This document shows positions 5,998 to 8,947 of a stretch of 8,947 nucleotides of DNA, piece after piece; the first letter of the stretch is position 1, and each line of letters opens with the position of its first letter. The translations under genes were made by a program, and so were the position numbers. This DNA is from JBAYVY01 sp041674345 (GTDB taxonomy: Bacteria; Planctomycetota; Phycisphaerae; Phycisphaerales; Zrk34), in NCBI GenBank assembly GCA_041674345.1, contig JBAYVY010000138.1:1-8947 (forward strand). The letters are read 5' to 3'. The notes beneath the pieces are model-generated. The model was not told the DNA's origin. It searched no databases and worked only from the letters and a program-made list of their open reading frames with translations.

Positions 5998-6009
5998 AAT
6001 CCGTGAGGC
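5998..6009 (+). promoter_or_regulatory. Possible PyrR RNA-binding site overlapping the pyrB ribosome binding site
   Basis: AATCCGTGAGGC closely resembles the PyrR binding-loop consensus ARUCCNGNGAGGYU but is one base shorter between UCC and GAGG. CC and GG could pair around GUGA. The flanks TGCTCTG (5983-5989) and CAGCA (6009-6013) could form a lower stem. Its GAGG is also the Shine-Dalgarno sequence, 6 bases before the ATG at 6015, so binding would block translation, as described for mycobacterial pyr leaders. The consensus is known; the site here is an inference. Confidence 0.35.
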
Positions 6010-6014
6010 AGCAT

Positions 6015-6998
6015 ATGGCACGAACAACCGCCGACTACGTCTGGCCCCACAAACATCTGCTGGGACTGGAAGACCTGTCGCCCGCCGATCTGCGGCATGT
6101 GCTGACCACCGCGCACGGCTTTGAATCGGTCTCGACGCGCTCGGTGAAAAAGGTTCCCGCGCTGCGAGGCAAGGTCGTCGTCAATCTCTTCTTCGAGCCA
6201 TCGACCCGCACCAAGAGCAGTTTCTTCCTCGCCGCCAGTCGCCTGTCAGCCGATGTGCTTGATTTCACCGCCTCGATGAGCAGCGAGAAAAAAGGCGAAA
6301 CGCTCCGCGACACCGCCCGTAACATTGAAGCGATGGGCGTCGATATCATCGTCGTGCGTCACAATCGCAGCGGGGCTGCGTATCAACTGGCGCAGCATGT
6401 CGATTGCCCCGTCGTCAATGCCGGCGACGGCCAGCACGAACATCCCACCCAGGGCCTGCTCGACATTTACACCATCGCCCAACGTCTGGGCCGAGCCGAT
6501 TTCGACATGACCGGCCTGACCGTCGCCATCGTCGGCGACATCGCACACAGCCGCGTCGCACGCTCCAATATCCACGGCCTGACCAAACTCGGCGCGAAAG
6601 TGTTGCTCGTCGGCCCGCCCACGCTGCTGCCGCGCGGCTTCGAGCAAATGGGTTGCGAAGTGCATCACGATTTCGACGCCGTCCTGGGCCGCGTCGATGT
6701 CATCAACATGCTGCGCGTCCAGTTCGAGCGCCTCACCAGCCCCGCGTTTCCCTCCGTGCGTGAATACACCAAGCTGTTCGGCCTGACCACCGCGCGACTC
6801 ACGCAAGCCCGCAAGGATGTGCTGGTCATGCACCCAGGCCCGATCAACCGCGGCCTGGAAATCGAATCCGCCGTCGCCGATGGCCCCAACTCCGCCATCC
6901 TCCAACAGGTCGCCAACGGACTGGCCGTCCGAATGGCCGTCCTCTTCCTCGTACACGGCGCGAGCCATGATCCGGCCGCGGCGTCCGCTGAAATGTGA
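6015..6998 (+). CDS. pyrB: Aspartate carbamoyltransferase catalytic subunit
   Basis: Catalyses the committed step of pyrimidine synthesis: carbamoyl phosphate plus aspartate to carbamoyl aspartate. The 327-residue protein has the carbamoyl-phosphate motif FFEPSTRTKSSF with STRT at 63-66, the mobile loop SSEKKGET near 89-96, HPTQG with His143, VAIVGDIAHSRVARSN beginning the aspartate-binding domain, and HPGPINRG at 273-280. All the catalytic signatures are present. I chose ATG 6015, 6 bases after GAGG; an in-frame GTG at 6003 would add four residues and overlap that site. No pyrI is seen, and no pyrC follows; the next gene is gmk. Control by PyrR is suggested by the site just upstream. Confidence 0.96.
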   Translation: MARTTADYVWPHKHLLGLEDLSPADLRHVLTTAHGFESVSTRSVKKVPALRGKVVVNLFFEPSTRTKSSFFLAASRLSADVLDFTASMSSEKKGETLRDTARNIEAMGVDIIVVRHNRSGAAYQLAQHVDCPVVNAGDGQHEHPTQGLLDIYTIAQRLGRADFDMTGLTVAIVGDIAHSRVARSNIHGLTKLGAKVLLVGPPTLLPRGFEQMGCEVHHDFDAVLGRVDVINMLRVQFERLTSPAFPSVREYTKLFGLTTARLTQARKDVLVMHPGPINRGLEIESAVADGPNSAILQQVANGLAVRMAVLFLVHGASHDPAAASAEM

Positions 6999-7014
6999 TC
7001 CAACAATCTTCAGA

Positions 7015-7086
7015 GTTTACGGTTTGCCGTTTGCGGTTAAAATCCCGGCAACATGAACCGCCAACCGCCAACCGCCAACCGCAAAC
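7015..7086. repeat. Inverted repeat (CCAACCG type) spanning the gmk promoter and first codons
   Basis: Arms 7015-7038 (GTTTACGGTTTGCCG...) and 7063-7086 are inverted and match at 20 of 24 positions. The right arm is a 7-base tandem CCAACCG. The left arm lies in the promoter of gmk; the right arm encodes gmk residues 4-12. It is related in sequence to the inner arms of the composite repeat at 3836-3917. Confidence 0.75.
7038..7043 (+). promoter_or_regulatory. -10-like hexamer before gmk
   Basis: TAAAAT, 9 bases before the ATG at 7053, with a possible -35 box TTTACG at 7016-7021 spaced by 16 bases. This is the best of the four -10-like sites in the window. It sits between the two arms of the inverted repeat. 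Confidence 0.45.
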
Positions 7087-7658
7087 CTCCGCACGGTCTC
7101 GTCGTCGTCATCTCCGGCCCGTCCGGCGTCGGAAAATCCACCATCGCCCATGCCATCGAGCAGCGACTGGGCGCGGTGTTCAGCGTTTCCATGACCACCC
7201 GCCCGCGATCCCCCAAAGACCGCGAAGGCATCGACTATCATTTCGTCGATGAACCCCGCTTCCATCGCGCCATCGACGAGGGCGAACTGCTGGAGTGGGC
7301 CAGGGTATTCAATCATCACTACGGAACGCCGAAGAAAAACGTTGAAACCCGGATCGCCCAGGGACACATCGTCATTCTCGAAATCGACGTGCAAGGCGCG
7401 ATTCAAACCCGCGAACATTTTCCCGATGCGCTGATGATGTTCATTCTCCCGCCGACCGTCGAGGTGTTGCTCGACCGTCTCCGCAAGCGCGGGCGCGAGA
7501 GCGAAGACGCCATCCAACGCCGGTATCTCGAACACCAGCGCGAAATCGAACTGGCCAAGACCTGCGGCGTGTACGATGAGTTCCTCGTCAACGACGATCT
7601 GAACGCCACGATCGAAAAAGCGATCGCGATGGTCCAACAACGCATTCACCCCGTTTAG
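7053..7658 (+). CDS. gmk: Guanylate kinase
   Basis: Phosphorylates GMP to GDP with ATP in the cytoplasm. The 201-residue protein has the P-loop GPSGVGKST at 22-30, the GMP-binding SMTTRPRSPKDREGIDYHFV block, FHRAIDEGELLEWARVFNHHYGT, VILEIDVQGA, and the lid RLRKRGRESEDAIQRR, all in the usual order. Residues 2-14 (NRQPPTANRKPPH) come largely from the inverted repeat and are outside the fold, which starts at about GLVVVISG; no alternative start exists between them. No Shine-Dalgarno sequence is seen; a -10-like TAAAAT lies 9 bases before the ATG. nnrE follows after 13 bases with its own strong ribosome binding site, so the two are likely cotranscribed. Confidence 0.96.
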   Translation: MNRQPPTANRKPPHGLVVVISGPSGVGKSTIAHAIEQRLGAVFSVSMTTRPRSPKDREGIDYHFVDEPRFHRAIDEGELLEWARVFNHHYGTPKKNVETRIAQGHIVILEIDVQGAIQTREHFPDALMMFILPPTVEVLLDRLRKRGRESEDAIQRRYLEHQREIELAKTCGVYDEFLVNDDLNATIEKAIAMVQQRIHPV

Positions 7659-7659
7659 C

Positions 7660-7665
7660 GGGAGG
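7660..7665 (+). promoter_or_regulatory. Strong ribosome binding site for a GTG start
   Basis: GGGAGG ends 6 bases before the GTG at 7672 and fixes that codon as the nnrE start. It is the only strong Shine-Dalgarno sequence in the window and is on an internal gene of a probable transcript. Confidence 0.75.
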
Positions 7666-7671
7666 CACGCG

Positions 7672-8367
7672 GTGCCCCTCTATTTCACACGCCAAAACAT
7701 CCGCCTCGTCGATCAACTCGCCATGACCCGCTATCACATTCCGGGCATCGTCCTCATGGAAAACGCCGCGCGACACGTCGCCGATTACGCCTGCGCCATG
7801 CTCGGCCCCGACCGCATGGAAAAACGCATTCTCGCCCTCGCCGGCGGCGGCAACAACGGCGGCGACGCCCTGGCCGCGGCGCGACATCTGCATAATCGCG
7901 GCTTTGCTTCCGGGGGCGCGGTGAGTATCGCGACGCTGCGAAGTGACGACACCTACACCGGCGATGCGAAAACCAATCTCAACATCTGCCGCGCGATGAA
8001 TCTGCCGATCACCGCCGCACATGACAACCCCATCGACGCGATCGAATCGCTCGGCCCGCACGATCTGATCCTCGACGGCATCTTCGGCACGGGTCTGACC
8101 GGCTCGGTCCGTCCCCCGTTCGACGACCTCATCCCCTGGGTCAACGAACAAGAATGCCCCATCCTCGCCATCGATATTCCCTCCGGCCTCGACTGCGATA
8201 CCGGCCAGTCCCTCGGCTCCACCGTCGAAGCGCAACTCACCGTCACCTTCGTCGGCCTCAAGCGTGGATTCGCTGAGAAATCCAGCGAACAATACACCGG
8301 TCGCGTCGTGATCGCCGACATCGGCGCGCCCCGCGAACTCATCGAAGAACTCGGACAACCCTTGTGA
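7672..8367 (+). CDS. nnrE: NAD(P)H-hydrate epimerase (YjeF N-terminal domain protein)
   Basis: Repairs damaged NAD(P)H by interconverting the R and S forms of NAD(P)HX, so that the partner dehydratase can restore the cofactor. The 231-residue protein is the epimerase domain alone (Rossmann-like fold). It has MENAAR (29-34), the phosphate-binding GGGNNGGD (58-65; then A where many have G), ILDGIFGTGL with the conserved Asp135, AIDIPSGLDCDTG (166-178), LTVTFVGLKRGF and VIADIGAP. The dehydratase domain (NnrD), often fused to it, is absent here and must be encoded elsewhere. GTG start from GGGAGG spacing. It is separated from gmk by 13 bases. Confidence 0.92.
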   Translation: MPLYFTRQNIRLVDQLAMTRYHIPGIVLMENAARHVADYACAMLGPDRMEKRILALAGGGNNGGDALAAARHLHNRGFASGGAVSIATLRSDDTYTGDAKTNLNICRAMNLPITAAHDNPIDAIESLGPHDLILDGIFGTGLTGSVRPPFDDLIPWVNEQECPILAIDIPSGLDCDTGQSLGSTVEAQLTVTFVGLKRGFAEKSSEQYTGRVVIADIGAPRELIEELGQPL

Positions 8368-8369
8368 AA

Positions 8370-8469
8370 GAAAATGATTCACCGCAGAGACGCAAAGACG
8401 CAAAGAAAACAGAAAGCATTTTTTATTTTTCTCCTCTGCGTCTCTGCGCCTCTGCGGTTAATCTTTTCA
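8370..8469. repeat. Inverted repeat (ACCGCAGAG type) after nnrE
   Basis: Arms at about 8378-8409 and 8427-8461 are inverted, and weaker matching continues outward to 8370 and 8469. The left arm has an 8-base period (CGCAAAGA). About 24 of 28 core positions match. The loop is AT-rich with a T run (8420-8430). It fills most of the 114-base gap between nnrE and the methyltransferase, starting just after the nnrE stop. It may act as a stabilising hairpin or an inefficient terminator. Confidence 0.8.
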
Positions 8470-8481
8470 AATGAGTAAGAC

Positions 8482-8947
8482 ATGAACACCCAACCCGGCA
8501 TTCACGGCCCGATGGCGAATCTGTACGACGTGTTCGTTGATTGGCCGGTACGCCTGTCGCGCGAAATGCCCGGCATCATCGCCTCGCTTCAATCCGTCAA
8601 CGCCCGGAAAATACTCGATGTCGGCTGCGGCACGGGGCGGCACGTCAAGGCGCTGTGCGATGCGGGCTTTGACGCCTACGGCGCTGATATCTCGCCGGCC
8701 ATGCTCGACGAGGCACGCCGACTGCTCGGCGACGGCTCACGCTTTTTCCAATGGGCGATGGGTACGCCACCCGCCGCAATTCCGGTCGCGCCGTTTGATG
8801 CGATCCTCTGCATGGGTAACGTCTGGCCGCAGATCACCGGCGAGGCGAACGTGAAAGCCGCCGCGAAATCATTGCATGATTTGCTGCGTTCCGGGGGCGG
8901 ACTGCTGTTGATGGGCATGAAAGCCGTGGCGATCCGCAAACAGTCCG
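8482..8947 (+). CDS. Class I SAM-dependent methyltransferase (partial, right edge)
   Basis: 155 codons are visible before the window ends. After a lead of MNTQPGIHGPMANLYDVFVDW, motif I is ILDVGCGTGRHVKAL (residues about 46-60), the SAM-binding glycine loop. YGADISPAMLDEAR provides the acidic residue for the ribose. FDAILCMGNVWPQI corresponds to motif IV and LLRSGGGLLLMGMK to the post-motif region. The substrate cannot be told from these motifs; the CMGN signature is seen in small-molecule methyltransferases of this broad family. The start at ATG 8482 is supported by the continuous frame and typical length before motif I. A four-codon reading frame ATG at 8471 overlaps it by its stop, probably by chance. 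Confidence 0.85.
   Translation, partial: MNTQPGIHGPMANLYDVFVDWPVRLSREMPGIIASLQSVNARKILDVGCGTGRHVKALCDAGFDAYGADISPAMLDEARRLLGDGSRFFQWAMGTPPAAIPVAPFDAILCMGNVWPQITGEANVKAAAKSLHDLLRSGGGLLLMGMKAVAIRKQS

Noticed and set aside
6014..6030. TGGCACG as half of a sigma54 -24/-12 promoter
   Set aside because: The TTGC half is missing at the required spacing, and the sequence is inside the first codons of pyrB.
8471..8485. Four-codon upstream reading frame (ATG at 8471, stop overlapping ATG 8482)
   Set aside because: Too short to support, with no ribosome binding site; likely chance, though coupling cannot be excluded.

Overview
The window reads as a bacterial chromosome segment of moderately high GC content. 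All intact genes lie on the + strand. Three things point to Planctomycetota, perhaps Phycisphaerae: the density of inverted intergenic repeats, the (GACGAAT)n repeat type, and a lipoprotein whose C-terminal domain resembles planctomycete proteins I recall. This assignment is an inference from memory, not a search result.

Layout. Positions 1-221 on the minus strand hold the C-terminal side of a truncated GTPase-like gene that runs off the left edge. It is followed by an NtrC-type sigma54 response regulator (252-1628), a four-helix-bundle (23S rRNA intervening-sequence family) gene (1625-2038), ispF (2107-2619), a divergent holA / DNA polymerase III delta (2776-3801), a large lipoprotein (3814-5091), pyrR (5225-5752), a broken second four-helix-bundle copy (5760-5912), pyrB (6015-6998), gmk (7053-7658), nnrE (7672-8367) and a class I methyltransferase cut by the right edge (8482 onward). 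The intact genes are mostly housekeeping: isoprenoid synthesis, replication clamp loading, pyrimidine synthesis with its regulator, guanylate kinase, and NAD(P)HX repair. gmk and nnrE are 13 bases apart and look cotranscribed. pyrR and pyrB form a functional pair that an inserted repeat element now separates.

The striking layer is between the genes. Every gap longer than about 20 bases holds an inverted pair of repeats with arms of roughly 24-42 bases, built from 7-8 base units. There are seven pairs of about five sequence families. Two are copies of one element. At 1625-2093, 42-base near-perfect inverted arms enclose the intact four-helix-bundle gene. At 5760-5965, the same arms and the same gene ends remain but about 250 bases of the middle are gone. 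This is the full-length/deletion-derivative relation seen with transposable elements, with no transposase in the element. I take this as a candidate undescribed mobile unit, probably moved in trans. Several repeats also supply the first or last codons of neighbouring genes (four-helix-bundle protein, ispF, lipoprotein, gmk).

Regulation visible in sequence: -10-like TANNNT hexamers lie 7-9 bases before four start codons, suggesting leaderless mRNAs. A near-match to the PyrR RNA-binding consensus overlaps the pyrB ribosome binding site.
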